Below, in pieces: positions 41,903-50,972 of a stretch of 64,000 nucleotides of DNA (within the stretch, counting starts at the first letter, position 1; every line of letters begins with the position of its first letter). Origin of the DNA: Salaquimonas sp041736675 (GTDB taxonomy: Bacteria > Pseudomonadota > Alphaproteobacteria > Rhizobiales > Rhizobiaceae); NCBI GenBank assembly GCA_041736675.1, contig JBGSTD010000046.1, positions 62,001 to 126,000 on the forward strand. Reading direction: 5' to 3'. The notes below the pieces were generated by a model, which saw nothing but the letters and a program-made list of their open reading frames with translations, was not told the origin of the DNA and made no database searches. Both the position numbers and the translations under genes were made by a program.

Positions 41903-43756
41903 ATGCGTTACTTGTTTTCAAATTTGTGGCTGTTAATCCTGGCAATCCTGTCTGCATTGGTGATCATTGGTCCCGAACTCGGAATGATTGCAGCGATCAG
42001 CGTGATAGGCATTCCACTTGCAATCGCTTATTGGGCAATTCCCGCCCTTTTCATGGTCCTCCTCATAATCAGGATTTTATATCTTTTTCTGCCGCTGCAA
42101 GGCGCGGCCGCACTATTGCTGGCAATTGCAGCATGCGCAGTGCTTCTTGCGGTTCCGCCGTTCCTGATCAATGGCAAGATCAAATCCAGCGCGTATGCAT
42201 ATGTAGCGCAGGACCATAATGAACTCATGCTGCCAATCACCGCAAAGTCGATTGCAGTGCGCCGCGCCCTGCGTTTCGACAAGGCTACAACACGCTGCGA
42301 TGGATTTTGCATGCATGCATTGCTTACCGGAACAGCTGAGAAAGTACTGGTTGTCGATACAAAGACCATTGATCAGCCAATCAATCTCGATGAACTGGCC
42401 GAGGAATTCAGCCTGGAAAAACGGTCCATCTGCCCTCAAATGCAATTAAAGTCCGGTTATCATGACCTTGACCTGAGAACAGCCAATAAAACCCGGGAAA
42501 GATCTGCAAGTCCGCTTGAGGAAATGAACCTTCGCATTTCAAACGGTGAATGCCTGGTTTCCCGGCAGACAACATTGGCAGCGGCAGACATCATCATTTC
42601 AGAAGGCCGCATTCATGCCCAGGCAAGACGGGCACTAAATTCCGGTTTCAGCCTTACCACCGATGCTGTTACTGCTGACCGCATCACCATCCATGACAAT
42701 TCGAGGAAAAATGGATCGGTCGCCGAAATCTATCGCTGGACCGGCGTGCAATACTCGCCCTTGGGCCTTTTCCTTCTGCCGGCTCCGCAGTTCATCTACG
42801 CATTTGAAATGAGAATGGGTTGGTGGCGCGAGGGTGGCCGGATCAATATCCCCACCAAATTTTATGAAAAGACAGACTGGGAAGGCTTTCTAACCAAGAC
42901 GCTCGGGTTCAACCTTGCCCTTGACGGAGTCAAATCAGCCGAGGGTATACAGATAAAAATGAAGTCTGTTCTTGCAGAGCACCGCCCGCCAACCCGCGAT
43001 GAATGGGCGTTGTTTTCAACCTATTTCGACCGCATAGGCATTGGAGCAAACACCTCAATCAGCAAGGCAGACTTTGATGTTGCGCTCGCCATGTTGCAAC
43101 GCAGCGATTATCCACCTGTCCCCCGGCTCTACAATGTTTCACGGTTTGCGGAAAAAAACGCCTCGCCTGAAGAGTTTGGTTTGTTGGCCGAAGCTCTCTT
43201 CAAAAGGATGGCAACCGGCCAAACCTGGGCAAACGAACTCGATGTTGATCTGCCTGAGAACATCAAGCAATTGTCAGTTGGCATAAACTCATTGCCCGAT
43301 GCCGCACTCCAACCGCATTTTGACAGATTGGCCATACTGGCATCGGATCCGGCTGTGCAGGTTCATGGATACCAGACACTGCAAAAGCTCCATCTTTTCG
43401 GTGATCGCGCCGTACCCACCTTGCTGGGACTCATGAACAAGGGACTTTCAGGCGGAGACAAGTTCTTTCGGGACAATACCTACCAGCACCCTTATCTCGC
43501 AGGCATTGGCGGATTGTGTATTGCCGGAGAAAACGCTGCATCAGCATTGCCGGAACTTAAAAGAATGTTTGAGGCTGCAAACGTGCCTTTGTTTTCATCC
43601 TATGGAAGACTGTATGTGGCTACACTTGTCAGAATGGGCGAGGATCCCGAAAAACTGTGGCCGCAATTTTCCGCAGCCAACAGCAATCAGACCCGCAAGA
43701 ATTATGACGCAACAATACGACGGGCACTATCAAAAAAACCCGATTGCAGCTTTTGA
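41903..43756 (+). CDS. Hypothetical membrane protein with C-terminal HEAT-like repeats
   Basis: A 617-residue protein of unknown role. The first 95 residues hold three or four membrane helices. About 100-400 is a large soluble domain with few recognisable motifs and a Cys pair in TTRCDGFCMHAL. About 470-600 is helical with HEAT-like repeats, such as LAILASDPAVQVHGYQTLQKL and IAGENAASALPELKRMF. A GGGGG run lies 7 nt before the ATG. The architecture suggests a membrane-attached scaffold. No hit to a known family was possible by eye. Confidence 0.78.
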   Translation: MRYLFSNLWLLILAILSALVIIGPELGMIAAISVIGIPLAIAYWAIPALFMVLLIIRILYLFLPLQGAAALLLAIAACAVLLAVPPFLINGKIKSSAYAYVAQDHNELMLPITAKSIAVRRALRFDKATTRCDGFCMHALLTGTAEKVLVVDTKTIDQPINLDELAEEFSLEKRSICPQMQLKSGYHDLDLRTANKTRERSASPLEEMNLRISNGECLVSRQTTLAAADIIISEGRIHAQARRALNSGFSLTTDAVTADRITIHDNSRKNGSVAEIYRWTGVQYSPLGLFLLPAPQFIYAFEMRMGWWREGGRINIPTKFYEKTDWEGFLTKTLGFNLALDGVKSAEGIQIKMKSVLAEHRPPTRDEWALFSTYFDRIGIGANTSISKADFDVALAMLQRSDYPPVPRLYNVSRFAEKNASPEEFGLLAEALFKRMATGQTWANELDVDLPENIKQLSVGINSLPDAALQPHFDRLAILASDPAVQVHGYQTLQKLHLFGDRAVPTLLGLMNKGLSGGDKFFRDNTYQHPYLAGIGGLCIAGENAASALPELKRMFEAANVPLFSSYGRLYVATLVRMGEDPEKLWPQFSAANSNQTRKNYDATIRRALSKKPDCSF

Positions 43757-43815
43757 TCATTTTGGTAGTTTCCTGAATTATTTTCAGCGTCTCTTGAAGG
43801 GGGAAGGTAGTTCAA

Positions 43816-44166
43816 ATGCGAAAGGTAACGATGTTTTTCGGCTGCATGTGTTCACTATCTTTCCTGATATTATTCGTACCGACAGGGTCCACAGCAAAGA
43901 CTGCAAGTTGCGACATTCGATTTCAAAGAATTGTAGCGACCGGTAAAAAGCTTGAAGCAAGGGATCAGGCGCTGCGAGGACCAGAAAAAATTGCTGAGCG
44001 ATGCAAGCATATCAAACAGCATGTCCTGCCAAAATACAGCCAAATGCAAAAAGAGTGGAACCAGAATATTGCGACCTGTGAAGGCTCCATTGGCCCTGTC
44101 TTAAACAGCGTGCTGGAAAACAATATTCAAGCGCAAAAGAGCTTTTTAAGAGATAAATGCAAATAA
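43816..44166 (+). CDS. Hypothetical small exported protein with four mature cysteines
   Basis: A 116-residue protein. Residues 1-28 form a signal peptide that itself holds two cysteines (FFGCMCSLSF); it might also be read as a lipobox-like sequence, but the match is poor. The mature part is helical and basic, with cysteines in ASCDIRF, AERCKH, ATCEGS and RDKCK, a spacing that could give two disulfides. The general form recalls small periplasmic inhibitors such as LprI, but no family is recognised. Last gene of the unassigned block, ending tail to tail with the aminotransferase gene. Confidence 0.72.
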   Translation: MRKVTMFFGCMCSLSFLILFVPTGSTAKTASCDIRFQRIVATGKKLEARDQALRGPEKIAERCKHIKQHVLPKYSQMQKEWNQNIATCEGSIGPVLNSVLENNIQAQKSFLRDKCK

Positions 44167-44183
44167 GGCGAAAACATTGCTGC

Positions 44184-45395
44184 TCAGGCGAGCGTCCGCA
44201 GCAAATCACCCAGTCGCGCAATTCCCTCGTCAATCATCGCTTCGCTTGGTCGCGAGAAATTGAGCCGAATGGTATTTGATCCCGAGCCATCAGCAAAAAA
44301 TGCCTTGCCCGGCACAAAAGCGACCCGCTTATCCTTCAGCGATTGAGCGAGCAACTCAGCACCGTCAAGATGTTGCGGCAGTGTCAGCCAGACAAACATG
44401 CCCCCTTCGGGACGGGACCAGGAAACTGTTTTTGGCATATGCTTTTCCAGTGCTGCCAGCATTCTGTCCCGACGCGCCTGGTACACCGCCCGAAGTTTGG
44501 GCACATGATCGTCAAAGATCCGGCGCGCAACCTGATTGATTGCCATTTGGTTGATTGTCGAGGAATGCAGATCGGAAGCCTGTTTCATGAGGACAAGGCG
44601 AACGATCACCGATTTGGCAGCGCAAATCCAGCCAACCCGCAATCCGGGCGCCAAGGTCTTGGAAAAGCTGCCACAATAAAGCGTCCGGGCTTCCTCAATG
44701 CTGCCCTTTTGAGCTATTTCCATCGCCAGAATGGGAGGGATAGCCTCACCGTCAAAACGCAATGACTGATAGGCGGCATCCTCGATGATCGCGATATCGA
44801 GCTCATCTGCCAGCTTCAAAATGTTTTCCCGCTCACCTTTGCCGAGCGTTTCGCCGGTTGGATTGGCAAAATCGACAGACATATAAGCAAACTTTACCCG
44901 TCCGCCTTTTTCCGCAGCTGCCTGCCGGTAGTCTTCCGCAGCACGGTTTCCCTTGGCAATCAGGCGGTCGTAATTCGGCTCATAGGCGTTGAAAGCGCCG
45001 AGCGCACCCATATAGGTCGGCCAATTCACCAACGCCGTGTCGCCAGGAGAAAGGAACAGTTTGCCGAGGTAATCAAGACCTTGCTGCGAACCTGAAGTGA
45101 TCAGGATATTGTCCAAGTCGCACGGGATTCCAAGTTTTCCCATTTCTCCGGCAATCCATTCGCGAAGCGGCTTATATCCTTCGCTGACAGAATATTGCAG
45201 CGCGGTGTCGCTTTGCCCTTCTTCAAACATGTCACCAAAAGCCAGCTTGAATTCGGCAACCGGAAATAGATCCGGATCAGGAATCCCTCCGGCAAAAGAG
45301 ATAATGTCCGGCTGATCGAGCAATTTCAGCAGTTCGCGAATCTCCGACGCCTTCATCCGCGATGTGCGGCTGGCAAAAACCTGTTCCCAATTCAT
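44184..45395 (-). CDS. PLP-dependent aminotransferase, 2-aminoadipate/LysN-like
   Basis: A 403-residue fold-type I aminotransferase. The PLP lysine is in CGSFSKTLAPGLRVGW. Other conserved points are ISFAGGIPDPDLFPV near the N-terminus, LLITSGSQQGLDYL, FANPTGETL and the substrate-carboxylate arginine in IRLNFSRPSE. It resembles the LysN/2-aminoadipate and aromatic aminotransferases that are relatives of MocR regulators, but it has no DNA-binding domain. The start at 45395 has GGGAG 8 nt upstream. A perfect inverted repeat lies in the promoter region shared with the zinc-ribbon gene. Substrate is not certain. Confidence 0.87.
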   Translation of the reverse strand: MNWEQVFASRTSRMKASEIRELLKLLDQPDIISFAGGIPDPDLFPVAEFKLAFGDMFEEGQSDTALQYSVSEGYKPLREWIAGEMGKLGIPCDLDNILITSGSQQGLDYLGKLFLSPGDTALVNWPTYMGALGAFNAYEPNYDRLIAKGNRAAEDYRQAAAEKGGRVKFAYMSVDFANPTGETLGKGERENILKLADELDIAIIEDAAYQSLRFDGEAIPPILAMEIAQKGSIEEARTLYCGSFSKTLAPGLRVGWICAAKSVIVRLVLMKQASDLHSSTINQMAINQVARRIFDDHVPKLRAVYQARRDRMLAALEKHMPKTVSWSRPEGGMFVWLTLPQHLDGAELLAQSLKDKRVAFVPGKAFFADGSGSNTIRLNFSRPSEAMIDEGIARLGDLLRTLA

Positions 45396-45452
45396 TTGTT
45401 TTTCTCCCGGCAAAGGCGCACCGCCCAAATATGGAGCCACATTATTCCTGAA

Positions 45453-45487
45453 TCCAATTTAGGTCAACAATACTGACCTAAATTGGA
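45453..45487. promoter_or_regulatory. Perfect 14-bp inverted repeat, likely operator
   Basis: TCCAATTTAGGTCA (45453-45466), 7 bases, TGACCTAAATTGGA (45474-45487), with no mismatch. It lies between divergent genes, 58 bp before the aminotransferase start and 88 bp before the zinc-ribbon start. There is no U-tract, so a dimer-binding operator is more likely than a terminator. The regulator is unknown; none is encoded next to it. Confidence 0.7.
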
Positions 45488-45574
45488 GACAATATTTTGA
45501 CTGCAGTTCCGGCTTTAAATGTTGAAAACGTTGGCAACTCGACCCACATGGATAATAAAATAATGGAGAAACAG

Positions 45575-45904
45575 ATGAAGTGTCCAATCGATGGTGAAGT
45601 TCTTTTGATGACAGCCAGAAATGGCGTTGAAATAGACTATTGCCCGTCTTGCCGTGGTGTATGGCTGGATCGGGGGGAACTCGACAAGATTATTGAGCGC
45701 GCCGCCACGGCAGGCGATTCAGATTTAAATCCGGAGGTTCAAGTCATTTCGGCTAGACGCGATGATCGCGATGATGAAGACGATAAAAGGGAGCGCAAGG
45801 ATGGCAAGAAACGCCATAAACGCGATCACGACGATGATCGTCCGGTTCATTACAGAAAATCAAGGGATCATGCATCTTTCATAAAGGAACTGTTCGATTT
45901 CTGA
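45575..45904 (+). CDS. TFIIB-type zinc-ribbon protein
   Basis: A 109-residue protein with an N-terminal zinc ribbon: MKCPIDG supplies one metal ligand, with CPSCRGVWLDRGELDKII supplying the next two, the usual pattern of the bacterial zf-TFIIB family (its fourth ligand is not a plain Cys here). The rest is highly charged (Asp/Arg/Lys repeats, HKRDHDDDRP) and ends FIKELFDF, typical of this family. The ATG at 45575 is chosen because GGAG lies 7 nt upstream and the zinc ribbon begins at once; earlier ATGs at 45548 and 45563 are possible. The role is unknown. Confidence 0.83.
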   Translation: MKCPIDGEVLLMTARNGVEIDYCPSCRGVWLDRGELDKIIERAATAGDSDLNPEVQVISARRDDRDDEDDKRERKDGKKRHKRDHDDDRPVHYRKSRDHASFIKELFDF

Positions 45905-45952
45905 AATGGAAAGGTCCATGGCGGAAACAGACCATTGACCACCAGTTGAACC

Positions 45953-47032
45953 ATGCATAGGTTTAACACTGGAAAAACCGGCTTTAAGTGGAACCTTGTC
46001 TTGTCCGAAATATTGCACCCGTCAGAATCACACAGCGCCAACGGACTCGTTGATCCGTTTGGCAGAATGGTTTCTTATCTGCGCGTATCTGTGACTGACC
46101 GGTGCGACTTTCGCTGTGTCTACTGCATGGCCGAAGACATGACGTTCCTACCAAAAAAAGACCTCTTGTCGCTTGAGGAACTGGATCGTCTTTGCAGTGT
46201 CTTTATAGCAAAAGGCGTTCGCAAGCTGCGCTTGACAGGAGGTGAACCGCTCGTTCGTCGCGGCATCATGGAACTGGTCCGCTCTCTTGGCCGGCACGTT
46301 GAAAGCGGTGCGCTGGAAGAACTGACCCTGACAACCAATGGCTCGCAATTGCACCGTTTTGCCGACGAACTGCATGATTGTGGGGTTCGCAGGATCAATG
46401 TCTCTCTTGATACACTCGATGCTGACAAATTTGCAAAGATCACCCGCTGGGGGCGGCTCGAACAGGTGATGAAGTCTCTTGATGCTGCCAAAAGCGCCGG
46501 GCTTCAGGTAAAAATCAATGCAGTGGCCTTGAAGGGTGTAAATGAGCATGAAATCGACGAAATGGTGCACTGGGCACATGGCGAAGGGTACGATTTTACC
46601 CTGATCGAAACAATGCCGCTCGGCGAGATAGACGAAGACCGCACAGAACAATACCTGCCATTGTCGCTGGTGCGTCAGCGCCTCGAAGAAAACCATACGC
46701 TGGAACCAATTGCTTACAAAACCGGTGGCCCTGCCCGTTACTACAGCGTTAAGGAAACCGGTGGACGCCTTGGGTTCATCACCCCGATGACACATAATTT
46801 CTGCGAAAGCTGCAATCGCGTTCGCCTGACCTGCACGGGCACCCTGTTCATGTGCCTGGGTCAGGAGGATGCAGCGGATCTGCGCGCACCGCTACGCGCC
46901 TCAGAAGGCGATGAACTGGTTTCAAGGGCCATTGACGAGGCAATCAGCAGAAAACCGAAAGGCCACGACTTCATTATCGACCGGACATCAAGACCGTCTG
47001 TCGGACGTCACATGAGCACCACCGGCGGTTAG
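45953..47032 (+). CDS. moaA: GTP 3',8-cyclase MoaA
   Basis: A radical-SAM enzyme of 359 residues that starts molybdenum-cofactor synthesis from GTP. The first [4Fe-4S] cluster is held by TDRCDFRCVYCM; the second by NFCESCNRVRLTC and the later Cys in LFMCLGQ. LRLTGGEPLVRRG is the SAM-binding GGEP motif. The protein ends in the conserved GG tail needed for activity. The first 30 residues are less conserved, so the start may lie further in. It is 48 bp after the zinc-ribbon gene and is the first of the cofactor genes here. Confidence 0.96.
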   Translation: MHRFNTGKTGFKWNLVLSEILHPSESHSANGLVDPFGRMVSYLRVSVTDRCDFRCVYCMAEDMTFLPKKDLLSLEELDRLCSVFIAKGVRKLRLTGGEPLVRRGIMELVRSLGRHVESGALEELTLTTNGSQLHRFADELHDCGVRRINVSLDTLDADKFAKITRWGRLEQVMKSLDAAKSAGLQVKINAVALKGVNEHEIDEMVHWAHGEGYDFTLIETMPLGEIDEDRTEQYLPLSLVRQRLEENHTLEPIAYKTGGPARYYSVKETGGRLGFITPMTHNFCESCNRVRLTCTGTLFMCLGQEDAADLRAPLRASEGDELVSRAIDEAISRKPKGHDFIIDRTSRPSVGRHMSTTGG

Positions 47033-47183
47033 CCAAAGATCGCATCATTTCGTCAATAGGGAACTCCAAACTCGAAAATCATGGGTGCCATGCGTCTCGT
47101 GATAAAGCCATGCGTTTATATGGGGTGACATTCGCGTTGTCTGTGATAGGGCTGAATAACAATTTAAATTCAGGTATTCGAAA

Positions 47184-48119
47184 TTGTCAGCAGAAACCCC
47201 TCTAAAATCAGCAATACAGCCGGCAAGTCACGCGGAAAACCTGAAAGGCGCAGCCTATATGGTGCTCGCCATGGCCGGATTCACGATAAATGACACATTT
47301 GTGAAAAGCGTCGGCCATACGCTGAACCTTGGACAAACCTTGTTTATCAGGGGATGTTTTGCCTGCCTGACAATATTTATTGTCGCATATTTCATGGGGC
47401 AACTAAGGCCACTGCGCACAATCATGACCAAGCCGGTCTTTTTACGCGCCTTGGGTGAAATGCTGGCGACTTATACATTTGTATTGGCATTGTTTCACAT
47501 ACCCATTGCCAATGTTTCTGCCATATTTCAGGTTTTGCCTTTGGCATTGACCCTTTACGCCGCGTTTTTCCTGCGTGAACATGTAGGTTGGCGCAGACTT
47601 CTGGCAATAATGATCGGATTTGGCGGCGTCCTGCTGATCATTCGCCCGGGAACAGACGGTTTCACCATTTATTCAATCATGGTTCTGGTGTCTGTTGCAG
47701 GATCGGTTGTTCGTGACATTGCAACCCGGCACGTGCCAAAATCCGTTCCGAGCCTGATGATAACCCTGATGACAGCCTTCGGGGTGACTGTGATGGGTGG
47801 GATTACAGCGCTCAGCGAACCATGGAATCCGGTTGGAGTTCGGGAAATCCTGATGCTGGCCGCCACTTCCGTTTTTCTGGTTATTGGCTATTTCAGCGTC
47901 GTAAACGCGATGCGGGACGGCGATATCGGTTTCGTCTCGCCATTTCGATATAGCGTGCTATTGTTTTCCATATTCAGTGGTATTGTTATTTTTCAGGAAA
48001 TTCCCGACAAATACACAATATTGGGTTCATTGATCATTGTCGGCTCAGGGATCTATACCCTTTACCGCGAAAGAATGGTCCACAAACAAAAAATTACCCA
48101 ACCTCCCGTTCGAACCTGA
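47184..48119 (+). CDS. DMT-superfamily (EamA) transporter
   Basis: A 311-residue membrane protein with ten predicted helices and two EamA repeats (MVLAMAGFTINDTFVKSV, then SIMVLVSVAGSVVRDIATRHV). Family members export metabolites; some move S-adenosylmethionine or riboflavin. The start is TTG at 47184. It sits between moaA and fdhD, but a role in cofactor metabolism is not evident. Confidence 0.85.
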   Translation: MSAETPLKSAIQPASHAENLKGAAYMVLAMAGFTINDTFVKSVGHTLNLGQTLFIRGCFACLTIFIVAYFMGQLRPLRTIMTKPVFLRALGEMLATYTFVLALFHIPIANVSAIFQVLPLALTLYAAFFLREHVGWRRLLAIMIGFGGVLLIIRPGTDGFTIYSIMVLVSVAGSVVRDIATRHVPKSVPSLMITLMTAFGVTVMGGITALSEPWNPVGVREILMLAATSVFLVIGYFSVVNAMRDGDIGFVSPFRYSVLLFSIFSGIVIFQEIPDKYTILGSLIIVGSGIYTLYRERMVHKQKITQPPVRT

Positions 48120-48174
48120 TTTTAGCCCAGGTTCTCCAGAGCCGATATTGATTGATTGAGGCAAAAGGATTGAA

Positions 48175-49428
48175 ATGAAACTCTCCCCGTCAGCCGAAAC
48201 GGCATCTGAGCCGAAGGCGCGTTTTTTTAACCGCACTACCCCGCCTCACATACTGACCCTCGTCCTGATTGCGGGGATTGGGGCATTGAACATGAATATT
48301 CTCCTACCGTCTTTGCCGAGCATTTCGAGCTACTACGACGCTGACTATGCCCTTGTTCAATTGGCGGTCTCAGGATATCTGGCCATGACTGCAGTCTTGC
48401 AATTGCTGACAGGGCCGCTGTCCGACAGATTGGGAAGGCGCCCTGTCCTGCTAATCAGTTTTACGCTGTTCATCATTGCAACATTGCTGGCAGCCACTGC
48501 CGAAACCATCGAAACATTCCTTGCTGCACGAATGGCGCAAGCGGTTATTGTGACTGGAATTGCGCTGTCACGTGCCATTGTTCGTGACATGGTGCCGATG
48601 GAACAAGCTGCCAGCATGATCGGCTATGTCACGATGGGAATGACGCTGGTACCCATGGTAGGCCCGACAGTTGGAGGTCTTCTCGAGGAAAGCTTTGGGT
48701 GGCAATCAACTTTCTATTTCACTGCAATTGCAGCAGTGGTCGTTCTGTTTGTTGTCTACTTTGATCTGAAAGAAACAAACCAGAACCGCACAACCAGCAT
48801 GGCAGCCCAATTCAGATCCTATCCTGAACTCCTGAAGTCCCGCAGGTTCTGGGGCTTCACTTTCACGGCTATGTTTGCTTCGGGAAGCTTCTTCGCCTTT
48901 ATAGGGGGAGCCCCTTACGTTGCGCGCACGTATATGAACCTTTCACCCTCAACTCTTGGCCTCTACTTCATGTGTATCGGCCTCGGTTACATGATCGGAA
49001 ATTTTATTACTGGCAGGTTTTCCGGTCGTCTCGGCATCTACAAGATCATGTTGAACGGCAATTATGTCGCCGGATTTGGCGTCGCGATCGCGGCACTTTA
49101 TTTTATGGCCGGTTACAGTCATCCAGTTGGTTTCTTTGCTCCATTGTTTTTTGTTGGCGTCGGCAACGGACTGACAATGCCATCTGCCAATGCCGGTATG
49201 GTATCGGTGCGGCCTCATCTTGCGGGGTCAGCAGCAGGTTTGGGCGGAGCTATCCAGATTGGCGGCGGCGCAGCCTTGTCTGCTCTTGCCGGGATAATAC
49301 TTACCCCTACATCTGGGCCACTGCCCTTGCTCTACCTCATGCTTGCTTGTTGTGGTTGCGGAGCCATTGCTTCGATCTACACACAAAATATCGCAAAGCA
49401 GATAGAACTGGCGGAGCAAAACGGCTAA
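48175..49428 (+). CDS. Bcr/CflA-type MFS efflux transporter
   Basis: A 417-residue, twelve-helix drug:proton antiporter of the major facilitator family. The loop 2-3 motif A reads GPLSDRLGRRPVLL, and motif C (antiporter motif) is in LVPMVGPTVGGLLEE after helix 5. The LPSLPSISSYYDADYALVQLAVSGYL start is typical of Bcr/CflA exporters of bicyclomycin, chloramphenicol or similar compounds. It is 9 bp before fdhD on the same strand, so it may share its transcript. Substrate is unknown. Confidence 0.9.
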   Translation: MKLSPSAETASEPKARFFNRTTPPHILTLVLIAGIGALNMNILLPSLPSISSYYDADYALVQLAVSGYLAMTAVLQLLTGPLSDRLGRRPVLLISFTLFIIATLLAATAETIETFLAARMAQAVIVTGIALSRAIVRDMVPMEQAASMIGYVTMGMTLVPMVGPTVGGLLEESFGWQSTFYFTAIAAVVVLFVVYFDLKETNQNRTTSMAAQFRSYPELLKSRRFWGFTFTAMFASGSFFAFIGGAPYVARTYMNLSPSTLGLYFMCIGLGYMIGNFITGRFSGRLGIYKIMLNGNYVAGFGVAIAALYFMAGYSHPVGFFAPLFFVGVGNGLTMPSANAGMVSVRPHLAGSAAGLGGAIQIGGGAALSALAGIILTPTSGPLPLLYLMLACCGCGAIASIYTQNIAKQIELAEQNG

Positions 49429-49437
49429 AATCTGTCA

Positions 49438-50307
49438 ATGTCATCTGAATTTCTGGTTAGCCCCAATCCCGACGATCCTTCTCTTTCAACTGCGGTTGAA
49501 GGAATAGACCACAATGGCAACAAGGTAGTGACAGTAGTTGTTACGGAGCGTCCCTTGACGCTGTACCTGAATTCACAGGAAGTCGTCACCATGATGACCA
49601 TCGGTGATCAGCCTGATTTGCTTGCCCTTGGTTACCTGCTCAATCAAAACATGCTGAGAAACAGTGATACCATCAGCGCAATTGATTACGACGAAGACCT
49701 TGGTGTTGTTGTTGTTCGCACGGCCCATGAGACAAACTTTGAAGACAAGATGAAAAAGAAAGTGCGCACCTCCGGCTGTGCCCAGGGTACAATTTTCGGC
49801 GATGTGATTGATGCGTTTGAAACCATCACGCTCAACGCCGATACGCGCTTGAAAACCTCTTGGCTCTATAAACTTACCAGGGCAATCAATACTGAACCGA
49901 GCCTCTATTTAAAGGCGGGTGCGATCCACGGCTGTGTTCTGTGCGAAGAGGATCGCCCTCTTGTTTACATGGAGGATGTTGGTCGCCACAATGCAGTGGA
50001 CAAGGTGGCTGGCTGGATGTTTCGCAACAATATCGATCCATCCAACAAGATGTTTTACACCACCGGACGCCTCACCTCGGAAATGGTCATCAAGACAGTA
50101 ATGATGGGAATTCCGGTTCTCGTTTCCCGCTCCGGGTTTACCGCCTGGGGCGTGCAACTGGCAAAGCAGGCAAACCTGACTTTGATCGGCCGAGCCCGCG
50201 GAAAGCGGTTTGTCGCCCTTGCCGGCCTGGAGCGCATCGAATTTGACATCGACCCGGCATCTGTACCAGAGGAAGACAAAAAGTCTGCGCGCAAGGGTGA
50301 CGATTGA
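49438..50307 (+). CDS. fdhD: Formate dehydrogenase accessory sulfurtransferase FdhD
   Basis: A 289-residue protein that transfers sulfur from IscS to the molybdenum cofactor of formate dehydrogenase. The active loop reads RTSGCAQGTIFG, with one Cys, not the CxxC of E. coli FdhD. GAIHGCVLCEEDRPLVYMEDVGRHNAVDKVAGW, its central signature, is clear, and so is TGRLTSEMVIK. Its stop overlaps the mobA start by four bases (ATGA). No formate dehydrogenase lies in the window, so the client is elsewhere. Confidence 0.93.
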   Translation: MSSEFLVSPNPDDPSLSTAVEGIDHNGNKVVTVVVTERPLTLYLNSQEVVTMMTIGDQPDLLALGYLLNQNMLRNSDTISAIDYDEDLGVVVVRTAHETNFEDKMKKKVRTSGCAQGTIFGDVIDAFETITLNADTRLKTSWLYKLTRAINTEPSLYLKAGAIHGCVLCEEDRPLVYMEDVGRHNAVDKVAGWMFRNNIDPSNKMFYTTGRLTSEMVIKTVMMGIPVLVSRSGFTAWGVQLAKQANLTLIGRARGKRFVALAGLERIEFDIDPASVPEEDKKSARKGDD

Positions 50308-50972
50308 TGAGTGAAGTTTCACTTGAAAACAAAACCGTGGGAGTTGTTATTGCCGGCGGCCTTTCCCGGCGCATGGAAGGCCCGGAAAAAAGCCTGATGC
50401 TGTTAAAAGGGCAACCAATCATCAAGCATGTCTGCGACCGCTTGCAGGATCAACTTGATGACATCATCCTGAATGCAAATGGAAACGCAGCCAGATTTGC
50501 GTTTTTGGACATACCCGTACAGCACGATACTGTGGACGGGTTCGCCGGACCTCTGGCTGGCATTCTTGCTGGAATGCGTTGGGCACAGGCTAACCGTCAA
50601 ACCGCGAGCCGCATCATCACTGTCGCCGCCGACACACCTTTCTTTCCCGTAAATTTGGTGAAGTTGTTTGATAAGCATATTGCCCAATTGGAAATGGGTG
50701 CCGAACGCAGCGCGATATGCCTTGCCTACAGCGATAATAATCGCCATCCGGTATTTGGCTCCTGGCCGATAACGCTTGCAGATAAACTTGAACATTTTCT
50801 GACGGTGGAGAATGAACGCAAAGTGATGCTTTTTGTCCAGCGGTTCGAATTGATCAAAGTTGATTTTCCCTTGGTCGAGATTGATGAGCGGAGCGTTGAC
50901 CCGTTTTTCAACATCAATACGCCAGCCGATTTCACGCTCGCTGAAACCTTGATGCCGGAAATGCTGCCATGA
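50304..50972 (+). CDS. mobA: Molybdenum cofactor guanylyltransferase MobA
   Basis: A 222-residue enzyme that adds GMP from GTP to molybdopterin, making the bis-MGD precursor. The nucleotide-binding motif is VVIAGGLSRRMEGPEKSLMLLKGQPI. A second conserved segment is TVAADTPFFPVNL, with metal-binding Asp, and FFNINTPADFTLAE ends the fold. Four-base overlaps at both ends tie it to fdhD and mobB in one operon. Confidence 0.94.
   Translation: MMSEVSLENKTVGVVIAGGLSRRMEGPEKSLMLLKGQPIIKHVCDRLQDQLDDIILNANGNAARFAFLDIPVQHDTVDGFAGPLAGILAGMRWAQANRQTASRIITVAADTPFFPVNLVKLFDKHIAQLEMGAERSAICLAYSDNNRHPVFGSWPITLADKLEHFLTVENERKVMLFVQRFELIKVDFPLVEIDERSVDPFFNINTPADFTLAETLMPEMLP

Noticed and set aside
47033..47183. 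Molybdenum-cofactor riboswitch near moaA
   Set aside because: The spacer follows moaA and lacks the conserved stem set; the region before moaA is only 48 bp.
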